The notes beneath the pieces are model-generated. The model searched no databases, was not told where the DNA came from, and saw only the letters and a list, made by a program, of their open reading frames with translations. The translations under genes and the position numbers were made by a program. A stretch of 28,965 bases of DNA from UBA967 sp044375555. GTDB taxonomy: Bacteria > Verrucomicrobiota > Verrucomicrobiia > Chthoniobacterales > Terrimicrobiaceae. Position 1 is the stretch's first letter. Each line of letters opens with the position of its first letter. Of the stretch, positions 7,083 through 16,387 are shown piece after piece. The stretch covers positions 1 through 28,965 of the forward strand of contig JBILML010000033.1 of the NCBI GenBank assembly GCA_044375555.1, in the 5' to 3' direction.

Positions 7083-9398
7083 ATGAGGAAGTTCCTGCTC
7101 AGTCTGTGCCTGTTTGCGGCGCTATCGACAGCCCGTGCGCAGTTCGGGAGTTTCGGGGATTTTCCTGTGGAAATCACAGCCGATGGCGGCACTCGGTTCG
7201 ACGAAGGCATCGCAATCGCCGAAGACAATGTCCAAATCCACTACGGCGAATACAGCATCTTCAGCGACTACGCGGAATACAACCCCGACACCCGCGATGT
7301 CCTGCTCGTCGGCAACATTCGGGTTTACACGCCGGACCAAGTCCTGACGGGCCAGCGCGCTCTTTTTAATCTCGAGAGCAAACAAATGCGGGCGCTGGAA
7401 TTTTCCGGCTCTCAATATCCTTTCTACTTTCGCGCCTTCAATTTTCGCTCCGTATCTCCGAAGGAATTTCGAGTGCGCGATGGCACGCTGACCACACACG
7501 ATTCTTCCCAACCGGATTATCATGTGAAGCCCCGCTCGATTCGTTTTTATCCCGGCGACCGTGTCGTGATGACGAATACGACACTCTATGTCGGGCAGAC
7601 GCCGATTCTTTGGTTCCCTCTCCTCTATGCCGATCTGAATCGCTCGGGTTTCCAATTCCTCCCCGGTTATGATTCCCGCTGGGGGGCTTATTTGCTCCTC
7701 TCGTATTCGTTTCCAGTCACCGAGGGGATCGATGCCGCCGTCCGCCTGGAGGAACGCACGGAGTTCGGCCCCTCTATTGGCCTTGATCTGAATATGAAAT
7801 ACGGCCCGGGTGGTCGGAATTTTGGAAATCTCGTCGCGGACTATGTGTTTGAAACGAAAGATGTGACGACCGTCGAAGCCCCCGGCGAACCAGCCGAGAC
7901 GCGCACCACAGACCGCTACCGGGTTTCCTTCCAGCAACGACTCTTCCTCACCGATGACATCTACGGAACGGCCGATGTGAACTGGATCAGCGATGTCGAT
8001 TTTCTCGAGGATTTCTACCCGCAAGATTACCGCAACGACCCTCAGCCCGACACCTCTCTCTCCCTCACCAAATGGGATGAGGACTACACGCTCACACTCC
8101 TCGGCCGCTGGCAGGTTAATGATTTTCAAGATACCACCGAGCGCAAACCCGAGTTGGTCTTTGACTTTAAAAACCAATCGTTCTTCGGGCTACCGCTCCA
8201 ATACGACGGCGAGACGGGCGTGGCTCAACTTCGCCGCGCGTTTTCGAACACGCCCGAGTTCGGTGAAACACAGTTCCCTGATTACCAAGCCACGCGTTTC
8301 GACACCTTCCACCAGTGGTCCCTGCCCTCGCAGTTATTCGGTTGGTTGAATGTCAACCCACGCGCCGGTATTCGAGGCACCTACTACAGCGCTAGCGGCT
8401 CGTTCATTCAACCCGCCTCAGGCCAGCAGGTCTACGATCCCGTCAGCGGCGAGTTGATCGTGGTTAATCCGAACGACAATCAAACCTCCGAAAATCCCCT
8501 TAACGACCCCTCATCGAATCTGAAGCAAAAAGGCGCGGTATTTCGCCCGATCGCGAACTACGGCCTTTCCGTTTCCACAAAATTTTCCCGCGCCTTTGAG
8601 CAAGTCCAAAGCCGCGCCTTGGGCCTCGATGGCCTACGCCATGTGGTCGAGCCCTACATCAACTACTCAGGCGTTAACAACATGGGCCCCGCTCCGGAGG
8701 ACATCTATCAGTTCGACCGCGTCGTGCCGTCCACCCAGCTCCTGCCTCTGGATTTTCCTCAGTTCTACGCGATCGACTCGATCGGCACCTGGAGCATCAC
8801 GCGCATGGGCTTCAACCAACGCTTCCAGACCCGCCGAGACAACGGCACCTACCAATGGCTGACGTGGAATACTTTTATGGATGCCAATTTTGAAAACCCC
8901 TACACCGACGCGCCGGTCTCGAATCTTTTCAATGTGGTCCGCTTTTATCCCCTCCCCTGGGCATCGCTGGGCATCGAATCCCAACTGCCTGTCGTCACCG
9001 AGGGATTCACCGAGGTGAATACGACCTTGAGTGTGATGCCCACTCGCGACACGCGCTTTTCGCTCGGACACCGCTACATCGACGGCAACGATTACTTCAC
9101 CGACAACAGTCAGGTAAATTTCTTCGCCTACTGGCGCCTCAATGACAACTGGAGCGTGAGCCTTTATGAGCAATACGAGTTCGAAAGCCGGGTGCTCCAA
9201 TACCAGCGCTATTTCGTCAATCGCGACCTCACCAGCTGGGTGGCCTCGATCGGAGCTGAGGTGCGCGACAACCTAGGCGGCGACCAGGAATATGGATTTC
9301 TTCTGATGATGACTCTCAAGGATGCGCCACAATTCTCCCTCCCCGTGGCATTCAGCCAAGGACCGGACGACGGGCAACCCGCCGGCGCCGTCGATTGA
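7083..9398 (+). CDS. lptD: LptD-like LPS-assembly outer-membrane protein
   Basis: The start at 7083 gives a 771-residue precursor with a clean signal peptide (RKFLLSLCLFAALSTARA, cleavage before Gln-20). An upstream in-frame TTG at 7044 would put 13 residues in front of it. The first ~130 mature residues form an OstA/LptA-like beta-jellyroll segment (EDNVQIHYGEYSIFSDYAEY and LLVGNIRVYTPDQVLTG). The rest is rich in alternating aromatic and polar beta strands, as expected for the C-terminal barrel. LptD with LptE inserts lipopolysaccharide into the outer leaflet. No lptE or lptA gene is adjacent. Sequence in the barrel is too divergent for certainty, so a related OstA-type barrel remains possible. 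Confidence 0.8.
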   Translation: MRKFLLSLCLFAALSTARAQFGSFGDFPVEITADGGTRFDEGIAIAEDNVQIHYGEYSIFSDYAEYNPDTRDVLLVGNIRVYTPDQVLTGQRALFNLESKQMRALEFSGSQYPFYFRAFNFRSVSPKEFRVRDGTLTTHDSSQPDYHVKPRSIRFYPGDRVVMTNTTLYVGQTPILWFPLLYADLNRSGFQFLPGYDSRWGAYLLLSYSFPVTEGIDAAVRLEERTEFGPSIGLDLNMKYGPGGRNFGNLVADYVFETKDVTTVEAPGEPAETRTTDRYRVSFQQRLFLTDDIYGTADVNWISDVDFLEDFYPQDYRNDPQPDTSLSLTKWDEDYTLTLLGRWQVNDFQDTTERKPELVFDFKNQSFFGLPLQYDGETGVAQLRRAFSNTPEFGETQFPDYQATRFDTFHQWSLPSQLFGWLNVNPRAGIRGTYYSASGSFIQPASGQQVYDPVSGELIVVNPNDNQTSENPLNDPSSNLKQKGAVFRPIANYGLSVSTKFSRAFEQVQSRALGLDGLRHVVEPYINYSGVNNMGPAPEDIYQFDRVVPSTQLLPLDFPQFYAIDSIGTWSITRMGFNQRFQTRRDNGTYQWLTWNTFMDANFENPYTDAPVSNLFNVVRFYPLPWASLGIESQLPVVTEGFTEVNTTLSVMPTRDTRFSLGHRYIDGNDYFTDNSQVNFFAYWRLNDNWSVSLYEQYEFESRVLQYQRYFVNRDLTSWVASIGAEVRDNLGGDQEYGFLLMMTLKDAPQFSLPVAFSQGPDDGQPAGAVD

Positions 9399-9425
9399 GA
9401 ATTTTCACTTCCTAAAAAAACACCC

Positions 9426-10730
9426 ATGAAACTCTGTATTATTGGATCCGGATATGTCGGTCTCGTCTCTGGCGCTTGCTTCGCCGAGGTAGGCCACAAT
9501 GTCATTTGCGTCGATAACAACGCAAAAAAAGTCGAACAACTCCGCGCCGGAAAAGTTCCCATTTACGAGCCCGGCCTCGAGGACCTTCTGCACCGCAATG
9601 TCGCCGCCAAGCGCCTTCACTTCACCACCAGCACCGAGGAAGGCGTGGACGGCTCCGATGTCGTTTTCATCGCCGTTCCCACCCCGCCACAGCCCGATGG
9701 CAGCGTCGATCTTTCCTACATCGAGAAAGTCGCCCGCGAGATTTCTGCCGTTCTCAAGCCCGGCCAATACCGAGTGATCGTGGACAAGAGCACAGTGCCC
9801 GTAAAAACCGGCGAGAAAGTTGCCGACACGATCCGTCGCTACAACAAGGGTGGCGCGGAATTTGATGTCGTGAGCAATCCCGAGTTCCTCCGCGAGGGCT
9901 GCGCGGTCCCCGACCTCATGAAGCCCGATCGCATTGTCATCGGCGGCAACAGCGAGCGCGCCGTTGCGATGATGCAAAAAATCTACGAGCCGTTCATGGC
10001 TCCGGTTCTTGTCACCGACATCAACTCGGCCGAACTCATCAAGCACGCTGCCAATTCCTTTTTGGCCCTCAAGATTTCCTACATCAACGCCGTCGCCCGC
10101 ATCTGCGAAGCCAGCGGTGCGGATGTCGAAAAAGTCGCCGATGGCATTGGCTCGGACAAGCGCATCGGCCGCAATTTCCTCAACGCCGGCATCGGCTACG
10201 GAGGCTCGTGCTTCCCGAAGGATATCGCCGCCTTCATCGCCATCAGCGAGGACCTCGGCGTTCCCTTCACGCTTCTTAAGGAAGTTGAAAAAATCAACCA
10301 CTCCCAGCGCGAGCGTTTCCTTTCCAAAATTCGCGAATCGCTCTGGGTGCTGAAGGACAAAAAAATCGCCGTCTGGGGCCTCGCCTTCAAGCCCGATACC
10401 GACGATGTCCGCTGCTCCGTGGCGATCGATCTCGTCAACGACCTCCTCAAAGAAGGAGCCGAAGTCACCGTCTATGACCCCAAAGGCACGGAAAAGGCCC
10501 TCGAGTTCGATCTCATCAAGGGAGCCAAGGTCGCCAAAACTCCGCTCGAAGCCGCCACCGGCGCCGAGGCCCTCGTCATCGCCACCGAATGGAAGGAATT
10601 CACAACCGTCGATCTCGGTGAACTCAAAAAGGTCATGCACACCGCATTGATCTTCGACGGACGCAATCTCCTCAACCCCGACACCGTTCGCGCTGCCGGG
10701 TTCCAATACACCAGCATCGGTCGGAGCTAG
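9426..10730 (+). CDS. ugd: UDP-glucose 6-dehydrogenase
   Basis: The 434-residue protein oxidises UDP-glucose to UDP-glucuronate in two NAD+-dependent steps, feeding capsule, LPS or exopolysaccharide synthesis. The N-terminal Rossmann fold begins CIIGSGYVGLVSGACFAEVG. The catalytic region carries GYGGSCFPKDIAAF with Cys-262 as the nucleophile. The central helix with NSFLALKISYINAVARICE and the C-terminal UDP-binding domain (WGLAFKPDTDDVRCSVAI) are both present. Length and motifs match bacterial Ugd throughout. It sits 27 bases after lptD on the same strand, which fits a shared envelope role. Confidence 0.96.
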   Translation: MKLCIIGSGYVGLVSGACFAEVGHNVICVDNNAKKVEQLRAGKVPIYEPGLEDLLHRNVAAKRLHFTTSTEEGVDGSDVVFIAVPTPPQPDGSVDLSYIEKVAREISAVLKPGQYRVIVDKSTVPVKTGEKVADTIRRYNKGGAEFDVVSNPEFLREGCAVPDLMKPDRIVIGGNSERAVAMMQKIYEPFMAPVLVTDINSAELIKHAANSFLALKISYINAVARICEASGADVEKVADGIGSDKRIGRNFLNAGIGYGGSCFPKDIAAFIAISEDLGVPFTLLKEVEKINHSQRERFLSKIRESLWVLKDKKIAVWGLAFKPDTDDVRCSVAIDLVNDLLKEGAEVTVYDPKGTEKALEFDLIKGAKVAKTPLEAATGAEALVIATEWKEFTTVDLGELKKVMHTALIFDGRNLLNPDTVRAAGFQYTSIGRS

Positions 10731-10750
10731 GGACCTTCCGGCGGGCGTCC

Positions 10751-11545
10751 ATGCAGCAATACCACCGCCTCCTCCGGCTCGTCCTTGAAAATGGTCGGCC
10801 AAAATCCGACCGCACCGGCACCGGCACGATATCCGTTTTCGGAGCGCAGGAACGCTTCGACCTTCGCGAAGGTTTTCCGCTGCTCACCACCAAGAAACTC
10901 CACCTCCGCTCGATCATCCACGAGTTGCTGTGGTTCCTTAAAGGTGACACCAACATCCGCTATCTCCGCGAAAACAAGGTCACGATCTGGGACGAATGGG
11001 CTGATGAAAACGGCGACCTCGGCCGAGTCTATGGCGCGCAGTGGCGCTCCTGGCGCGGATTCGATGGCACCATCGTCGATCAAATCGCCCGTGTCGTCTC
11101 CGACATCCAAAATAATCCCGACAGCCGCCGACTCATCGTCTCGGCCTGGAATCCTGCGGAACTTGACCTCATGGCCCTCGCGCCCTGCCACGCGCTGTTC
11201 CAATTTTTCGTGCAGGACGGCGAGTTGAGTTGCCAACTTTATCAGCGCAGCGCGGACCTCTTCCTCGGCGTGCCGTTCAACATCGCTTCCTACGCACTCC
11301 TCACCATGATGGTCGCGCAAGTCTGCGACCTACGACCCGGCGACTTCGTCCACTCCTTCGGCGACCTCCACCTTTACAACAACCACCTCGACCAAGCCCG
11401 CGAGCAACTCACCCGCGAGTGCCGTCCCCTCCCCCGCATGATCCTGAATCCCGCGCGCCGCCGACTCGAGGATTTCGTCTTCGAGGATTTCACGCTCGAG
11501 GGCTACGACCCCCACCCCGCCATCAAAGCTCCGATCTCGATATGA
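10751..11545 (+). CDS. thyA: Thymidylate synthase (ThyA)
   Basis: The 264-residue enzyme methylates dUMP to dTMP with methylene-tetrahydrofolate. Its length equals that of E. coli ThyA. Diagnostic segments are RTGTGTISVFGAQERFDL, LLWFLKGDTNIRYL, the active site ALAPCHALFQFFV with the nucleophilic Cys, CQLYQRSADLFLGVPFNIA, and the cofactor and nucleotide site GDLHLYNNH. The stop overlaps the folA start in ATGA. This makes the classic thyA-folA pair, in which DHFR regenerates the folate oxidised by ThyA. Confidence 0.97.
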   Translation: MQQYHRLLRLVLENGRPKSDRTGTGTISVFGAQERFDLREGFPLLTTKKLHLRSIIHELLWFLKGDTNIRYLRENKVTIWDEWADENGDLGRVYGAQWRSWRGFDGTIVDQIARVVSDIQNNPDSRRLIVSAWNPAELDLMALAPCHALFQFFVQDGELSCQLYQRSADLFLGVPFNIASYALLTMMVAQVCDLRPGDFVHSFGDLHLYNNHLDQAREQLTRECRPLPRMILNPARRRLEDFVFEDFTLEGYDPHPAIKAPISI

Positions 11546-12024
11546 TCGCCATCGTCGCGATGTCCCGCAACCGCGCCATCGGCCTCGAGGGCCGCATCCC
11601 CTGGCACCTCTCCGAGGATTTGAAATTTTTCAAACGCACCACGCTCGGCCATGTCGTCCTCATGGGCCGCAAGACCTACGACTCGATCGGAAAACCCCTC
11701 CCCGGCCGCGAGAATTGGATCCTCTCCCGCCAGGCCGAAATCCCCGGCACACGAGTTTTTCGCTCCCTCGAGGAAATCCCCATCCCGCCCGAGGGAAAAA
11801 ATCTCTACCTCATCGGCGGAGCCGAACTCTATGCCGCGCTCCTCCCGCGCTGCACCGAAATCCTCCTCACCCGAGTGAACCTCGAAACCCCCGGCGACGC
11901 CTTCTTTCCTGCCTTCGAGGACCAATTCGACTCCGGCGAAATCCTCCTCACCACCCCCGAATTCGAAATCCGCCGCCACCGCCGGATCGGGCCAATCCGT
12001 CCGATCGGTCCGACAAGTCACTAG
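11542..12024 (+). CDS. folA: Dihydrofolate reductase
   Basis: The 160-residue enzyme reduces dihydrofolate to tetrahydrofolate with NADPH. The ATG at 11542 overlaps the thyA stop and gives the canonical N-terminus MIAIVAMSRNRAIGLEGRIPWHL; the reading frame is open further upstream, but that part lies inside thyA. Asp-26 in LSEDLKFF corresponds to the catalytic Asp-27 of E. coli. VVLMGRKTYDSIGKPLPGR and NLYLIGGAELYAALLPR are the NADPH-binding segments. The C-terminal tail is short and Arg/Pro-rich (RRHRRIGPIRPIGPTSH), unlike the usual beta-strand ending, and may be a local extension. Confidence 0.95.
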   Translation: MIAIVAMSRNRAIGLEGRIPWHLSEDLKFFKRTTLGHVVLMGRKTYDSIGKPLPGRENWILSRQAEIPGTRVFRSLEEIPIPPEGKNLYLIGGAELYAALLPRCTEILLTRVNLETPGDAFFPAFEDQFDSGEILLTTPEFEIRRHRRIGPIRPIGPTSH

Positions 12025-12117
12025 AAACACTCCCCGCCCCGCCCCCGAAAAAAAATAAAAAAATCCCTTGTCGTCGAAAAGCCCCCTGATACTTTCATCA
12101 GCGTTCTGGGGGGAACA

Positions 12118-12151
12118 AAAGCCCGCTGTAGCATTCGCTGCGGCGGGCTTT
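12118..12151 (+). terminator. Strong hairpin terminator after folA
   Basis: AAAGCCCGC (12118-12126) pairs with GCGGGCTTT (12143-12151), and the stem extends inward through AGC/GCT around an ATTC loop. It lies between folA and secA. The + strand lacks a long T run (AACTTTTCT follows), while the minus-strand reading ends in TTTT, so it may work in both directions. Confidence 0.65.
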
Positions 12152-12235
12152 AACTTTTCTAGGGCTTTCTCCTGAGAATTTCCTCATTCCAAAAAACCCG
12201 CCTTCCCACTTAGATAGCCGGTTCAAATTTTCATC

Positions 12236-15208
12236 ATGTTCGCTTGGATCCTGAAAAAAATCGTCGGTAGCAAAAATCAACGCGAGTTGCGTCGCATGGC
12301 CCCGACGGTCAAAAAAATCAACGAGTTCGAAACCGCCCTCCAATCAGCCCCCGATGAGGCTCTGCGGGCGAAGACCCTTGAGTGGAAGGACCGCCTCTCC
12401 AAAATTTCCGAATCCGCCGCACTCGCCCTCGAGCTCGAGTCCATACTCCCCGAGGCTTTCGCCGTCGTCAAAAACGGGGCCCGCCGCCTCTGCGGAAAAA
12501 CCCTCGATGTCTGCGGCCACCCCCTCACTTGGAATATGGTGCACTTTGATGTGCAGCTCATCGGCGGCATGGTTCTCCACAACGGCCGCATCGCCGAGAT
12601 GGCCACCGGCGAAGGCAAAACCCTTGTCGCCACCCTCGCCGTTTATCTCAACGCCCTCTCCGGCCGCGGCGTCCATGTCGTCACCGTGAATGACTACCTC
12701 GCCAAGCGCGACGCCGAGTGGATGGGCCACCTCTACCAATTCCTCGGATTGACCGTTGGCATTCTTCAAAACGACCAGGCCCCCACCGAACGCCGCGAGC
12801 AATACGCCTGCGATATCACCTACGGCACGAACAGCGAATTCGGCTTCGACTACCTTCGCGACAATGGCATGGCCACCTCCCGCGACCAGCAAGTCCAGCG
12901 CGGCCATTACTTCGCCATCGTGGATGAGGTGGACTCCATTCTCATCGATGAGGCCCGCACCCCTCTCATCATCTCCGGCCCGGCGACCGTTTCCACCCAC
13001 CAATACGACCGATTCAAGCCACTCGTCGATCAGTTGGTCAAAAAACAAACGACGCTTTGCAATCGGCTCGCCAGCGAGGTCAAAGAACTCGTCGAGGCCG
13101 GCAACTCCGCTGAAGCCGGACGCACGCTTTTCAAGCTTAAACTCGGCCAACCCCGCTCCAAGGCCCTCCTCCGCCACCTCGAAGATCCAGACATGCGCAA
13201 GCTCATGGATAAAGCCGAGTTGGAATTTTACAAAGACACCGAAGGCAAGGCCGCGCTCGTCGCTCTCAAGGAGGAACTCTTCTTCACCATTGAGGAGAAA
13301 TCCCACGATGCCGATCTCACCGAACTGGGCCGGAACTACCTCAATCCGGATGACCCAAACGCCTTCATGCTTCCGGATCTCTTAACGGAATTCGCAGACA
13401 TCGAAAATGATCCGTTGATTTCTCCTGCTGATAAAACCTCCAAAAAATCCGAGCGCCAACAGCATTGCGACGCCCAGGCCGAGCGCATTCACAATATCAC
13501 CCAACTCGTCAAAGCCTACTGCCTTTACGAGAAAGATGTCGAATATGTCGTTGAGGAAAATAAGGTTATCATTGTCGATACCTTCACGGGCCGCAAAATG
13601 CCCGGTCGCCGCTGGTCCGATGGTCTCCATCAAGCCGTCGAGGCCAAGGAGGGCGTCCAGATCGACCGCGAAACCCAAACCCTCGCCACCATCACGATCC
13701 AAAATTACTTCCGACTCTACCACAAACTCGCCGGCATGACCGGCACCGCAGAGACCGAGGTTAGCGAGTTTCACGATATTTACCGATTGGATGTCAATGT
13801 GATCCCCACCAATCGCACAGTCCAGCGGCGCGACCAGAACGACCGCATCTACAAAACGCGCCGCGAAAAATACAGCGCTACCATCGAGGCCATCAAAGAT
13901 GTCCACGCCACCGGCCAACCCGTCCTCGTCGGCACCGCCAGCGTGGAATCCTCCGAGTTGTTGAGCCGAATGCTCAAACTCCAGAAAATCCCACACACCG
14001 TCCTCAACGCCAAATTCCATGTCCAGGAAGCCGAGATCGTTGCCCGGGCTGGACTCAAGGGCGCCGTCACCATTTCCACCAACATGGCCGGTCGCGGCAC
14101 CGACATCAAACTCGGCGAAGGCGTTGCAGAAGTAGGCGGCCTTTTCGTCCTCGGCACCGAGCGCCACGAGTCGCGTCGCATCGACCGCCAGCTCCGTGGC
14201 CGTTGCGCCCGCCAAGGAGATCCCGGCTGCTCCCGCTTTTATGTCAGCTTCGAGGACGACCTCATGCGAAATTTCGGCGCCAGCGACCGCATGACCAAAA
14301 TCATGGAAACCTTCGGCCTCAAGGAAGGCGAGGAACTCGAGCACCCCTGGCTCAACCGCAGCGTCGAAACCGCCCAGAAACGCGTCGAACAACGGAACTA
14401 CATGATCCGCAAACGGACTCTGGAGTTTGATGATGTCATGAACCAACAGCGCGAAGTCATCTACGGCTACCGCAACGAGGTCATGGACTCCCCCAACCCG
14501 CGCGAACTCATCACCGAAGTCATCGGCGAGATGATCCCCAAAAAAGCCTCCGCGTTTCTGGAGTCCATGGAAGGCGAGGAGCCCGATTACGACGGCCTCA
14601 TCCACTGGGTCAACACCACCTTCCCCCTCGCCCTCTCCAAGGAAAAAGCCGCCTTCTCCACACGAACCATCGAGGGAAACGCCCAGTTCCTCGTGGAAAC
14701 CATTACCGCCTCCTACGAGCGCAAGTCGGAACTCGAGCATCCTGAAGCCCTCAAAGGCCTCGAGCGCTACATCATCCTCAACGCCATCGACCGCCTCTGG
14801 CAGGAACACCTCTACGCCATGGACGGACTCCGCGAAGCCGTCTACCTCCGCGCCTTCGGTCAGAAAGACCCTCTCGTCGAATACAAAAACGACGCCTACG
14901 CCATGTTTGTGGACCTCATGGACACCATCAAAGGCGAAGTCCTGAACAACCTCTTCCGCAGCACCACGAATCTCCAAGCCTTCGAATCCCTGCTCGCCAA
15001 CCTCCCCACGTTCCTCTCTCGACCCGAGCAGAACCTAAATCCCGAAACCGCGCCGTCCGGTCAAGCCCCCTCCCCCACTCCCGACCAACCGCCAGCACCG
15101 AAGTTCGAACTTCCCCTCAAACGCGAACTCCCCAAAGTCGGCCGCAACGACCCCTGCCCCTGCGGCTCCGGAAAAAAATTCAAATCCTGCTGCGGCCGCA
15201 CCGCCTGA
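12236..15208 (+). CDS. secA: Preprotein translocase ATPase SecA
   Basis: The 990-residue motor drives proteins through SecYEG. Walker A is MATGEGKT (122-129) and Walker B/DEAD-like is DEVD (230-233) followed by SILIDEARTPLIISG. Later motifs include MTGTAETEVSEFHDIY, TISTNMAGRGTDIKLG, GTERHESRRIDRQLRGRCAR and QGDPGCSRFYVSFEDD. The C-terminal tail ends with the zinc/SecB-binding motif NDPCPCGSGKKFKSCC. Compared with E. coli (about 900 residues) there is an extra stretch between about 255 and 400 in the nucleotide-binding/cross-linking region, as seen in several non-proteobacterial SecAs. The gene follows a hairpin terminator, so it probably has its own promoter in 12152-12235, which I could not pin down. 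Confidence 0.97.
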   Translation: MFAWILKKIVGSKNQRELRRMAPTVKKINEFETALQSAPDEALRAKTLEWKDRLSKISESAALALELESILPEAFAVVKNGARRLCGKTLDVCGHPLTWNMVHFDVQLIGGMVLHNGRIAEMATGEGKTLVATLAVYLNALSGRGVHVVTVNDYLAKRDAEWMGHLYQFLGLTVGILQNDQAPTERREQYACDITYGTNSEFGFDYLRDNGMATSRDQQVQRGHYFAIVDEVDSILIDEARTPLIISGPATVSTHQYDRFKPLVDQLVKKQTTLCNRLASEVKELVEAGNSAEAGRTLFKLKLGQPRSKALLRHLEDPDMRKLMDKAELEFYKDTEGKAALVALKEELFFTIEEKSHDADLTELGRNYLNPDDPNAFMLPDLLTEFADIENDPLISPADKTSKKSERQQHCDAQAERIHNITQLVKAYCLYEKDVEYVVEENKVIIVDTFTGRKMPGRRWSDGLHQAVEAKEGVQIDRETQTLATITIQNYFRLYHKLAGMTGTAETEVSEFHDIYRLDVNVIPTNRTVQRRDQNDRIYKTRREKYSATIEAIKDVHATGQPVLVGTASVESSELLSRMLKLQKIPHTVLNAKFHVQEAEIVARAGLKGAVTISTNMAGRGTDIKLGEGVAEVGGLFVLGTERHESRRIDRQLRGRCARQGDPGCSRFYVSFEDDLMRNFGASDRMTKIMETFGLKEGEELEHPWLNRSVETAQKRVEQRNYMIRKRTLEFDDVMNQQREVIYGYRNEVMDSPNPRELITEVIGEMIPKKASAFLESMEGEEPDYDGLIHWVNTTFPLALSKEKAAFSTRTIEGNAQFLVETITASYERKSELEHPEALKGLERYIILNAIDRLWQEHLYAMDGLREAVYLRAFGQKDPLVEYKNDAYAMFVDLMDTIKGEVLNNLFRSTTNLQAFESLLANLPTFLSRPEQNLNPETAPSGQAPSPTPDQPPAPKFELPLKRELPKVGRNDPCPCGSGKKFKSCCGRTA

Positions 15209-15217
15209 TCCAACTTT

Positions 15218-15233
15218 TGTTCCACATGGAACA
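15218..15233. repeat. parS-like inverted repeat, copy 1
   Basis: TGTTCCACATGGAACA has 7-base inverted arms around a CA centre. It matches the bacterial parS consensus TGTTTCACGTGAAACA at 13 of 16 positions. It lies ten bases after the secA stop. Identical copies are at 16766-16781 and 17470-17485. Confidence 0.55.
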
Positions 15234-15558
15234 AACCACTCCGTTGTAGAAACGGCAGTCCCCTGCCGTTCCTCGCGCCGCTCCCAACCAAGCCACCTGT
15301 GAGCACCCCAGCAGAGTGGGGTGGCTACAACGTCTATCGTCTCTCGGCGCGTTCAGCCCAAAAACGCCGCTTTGTAGAAACGGCAGTCCTCTGCCGTTCC
15401 ACGCTCCACCCCCAACCAAGACACCCGCCCACACCCCAACCGAGTGGGGTGGCTACAACGTATACCGTCTCTCGGCGCGTTCAGCCCAAAACGCCGCGTT
15501 GTAGAAACAGCAGTCCTCTGCCGTTCCACGCGCCAGTCCCAAGCAAGCCCTCCGCCGA

Positions 15559-15663
15559 CACCAACAACCGGAGAGGAGGGCATCTCGGAGGAAGAGCGCC
15601 GAAGGCGCCCCGAAGTGCGACCGAAGCGGGAGCGCAGGGAGTCAAAGTGGGGTGGCTAAAACG
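15559..15663. repeat. Long variant insert in the array, copy 1
   Basis: About 100 bases beginning near CAACAACCGGAGAGGAGGGC and ending GTCAAAGTGGGGTGGCTA replace the left arm of hairpin B. The central part has GC-rich self-complementary pieces (GGCGC/GCGCC). A near-identical copy lies at 15761-15868. Confidence 0.75.
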
Positions 15664-15760
15664 TCTACCGTCTCTCGGCGCGTTCAGCCCAAAACGCCGT
15701 GTTGTAAAAACGGCAGTCCTCTGCCGTTCCTCGCGCCAGTCCCAACCAAGCCACCCGCCC

Positions 15761-15868
15761 ACACCCCAACAACCGGAGAGGAGGGCACCTCGGAGGAAGA
15801 GCGCCGAAGGCGCCCCGAAGGGCGACCGAAGCGGGAGCGCAGGGAGTCAAAGTGGGGTGGCTACAAAA
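15761..15868. repeat. Long variant insert in the array, copy 2
   Basis: Near-identical to 15559-15663, differing by a few substitutions. Its last bases overlap the 3' end of the RAYT gene, whose stop codon is at 15861-15863. Confidence 0.75.
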
Positions 15869-16334
15869 ACCCCTCTCCCTGCCAGGGCCAATCTTCAGGC
15901 TTTTCCACAAGACCAGCCCGCACGGGATTCAACCGCACATAGTCCCATTTTTCGTCATATCTCTCCTGTTGCCGCAGCACATGATCGAAAAACCCATCCT
16001 GCCAATGCGGTTTAGGGACATCCCGCTCCATCAGAGTTTTCCCAAGCACCGATTTTAGGGCTTTAACCCAAGATCCCAGCGTAGACCCCGACTGCGGAAT
16101 CCAAACAAACAGATGCACATGATCCGGCATGATCACAAACCGCCCGACTTTCACATCATGCTCCTCATTTCCACGCCGGCAAAACAAACAGAAAGCCTGG
16201 AAAACTTGTTCATTCGCCAAAACGGGCATGCGGCGATAGGTGTTGAAGGTCACAAAATAAAACGGCTCCGTGTTCGCAAAAAGCTCCAAACGAGGCGGCC
16301 TTCTCGGATAAACCCCATCGCCATTCATGGCCAA
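15861..16334 (-). CDS. REP-associated tyrosine transposase (RAYT, TnpA_REP-like Y1 HUH)
   Basis: The 157-residue protein belongs to the IS200-like Y1 single-strand nuclease superfamily in its REP-associated form. It carries the HUH motif in IMPDHVHLFVW (His-72, His-74), the segment LGSWVKALKSVLGK, the HWQDGFFDHVLR motif and the terminal YVRLNPVRAGLV block, in which Tyr-132 is the probable nucleophile. RAYTs bind and cleave GTAG-headed REP hairpins and are thought to spread them. The gene sits inside the hairpin array described around it, with no IS ends of its own. The start at 16334 gives a usual N-terminus (RRPPRLELFANTEPFYFVTF). All motifs look intact. Confidence 0.9.
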   Translation of the reverse strand: MAMNGDGVYPRRPPRLELFANTEPFYFVTFNTYRRMPVLANEQVFQAFCLFCRRGNEEHDVKVGRFVIMPDHVHLFVWIPQSGSTLGSWVKALKSVLGKTLMERDVPKPHWQDGFFDHVLRQQERYDEKWDYVRLNPVRAGLVEKPEDWPWQGEGFL

Positions 16335-16387
16335 AAAGCTCGCTGCAGGAAATAATACCCGTCAAGACAAAAACAACTGTTTCTTCT

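Larger units (their letters stand above)
15243..15868. repeat. BIME-like tandem array of two GTAG-headed hairpins, left block
   Basis: Hairpin A (GTAG-AA-ACGGCAG-TCCT-CTGCCGT) occurs at 15243-15272, 15371-15400, 15498-15527 and 15701-15730; the last has GTAA in place of GTAG. Hairpin B, inverted relative to A (CACCCCA-GCAGAG-TGGGGTG-GCTAC), is at 15304-15332 and 15432-15460. Its half-copies end at 15663 and 15868. A-to-A spacing is 128, 127 and 203 bases. Between B and the next A lies a conserved linker containing TCTCGGCGCGTTCAGCCC. This is the design of bacterial interspersed mosaic elements built from REP sequences. No real gene is seen here; an open frame crosses it only because of the repeats. 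Confidence 0.85.

Noticed and set aside
11230..11541. Possible N-terminal extension of dihydrofolate reductase into thyA
   Set aside because: The extension is Pro/Arg-rich, lies wholly within thyA in another frame, and DHFR begins canonically at 11542.
13382..14977. Antisense open frame of 531 codons inside secA
   Set aside because: secA motifs are continuous on the + strand here; the antisense product has no recognisable domain.
15243..15868. Regularly spaced repeats suggesting a CRISPR array
   Set aside because: The period is about 127 bases, the intervening sequence is itself repeated, repeats alternate in orientation, and no cas genes are near; REP/BIME structure explains it better.
15299..16015. 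Open frame of 238 codons across the repeat array
   Set aside because: It consists of tandem-repeat DNA and overlaps the RAYT gene; its translation merely repeats the hairpin units.
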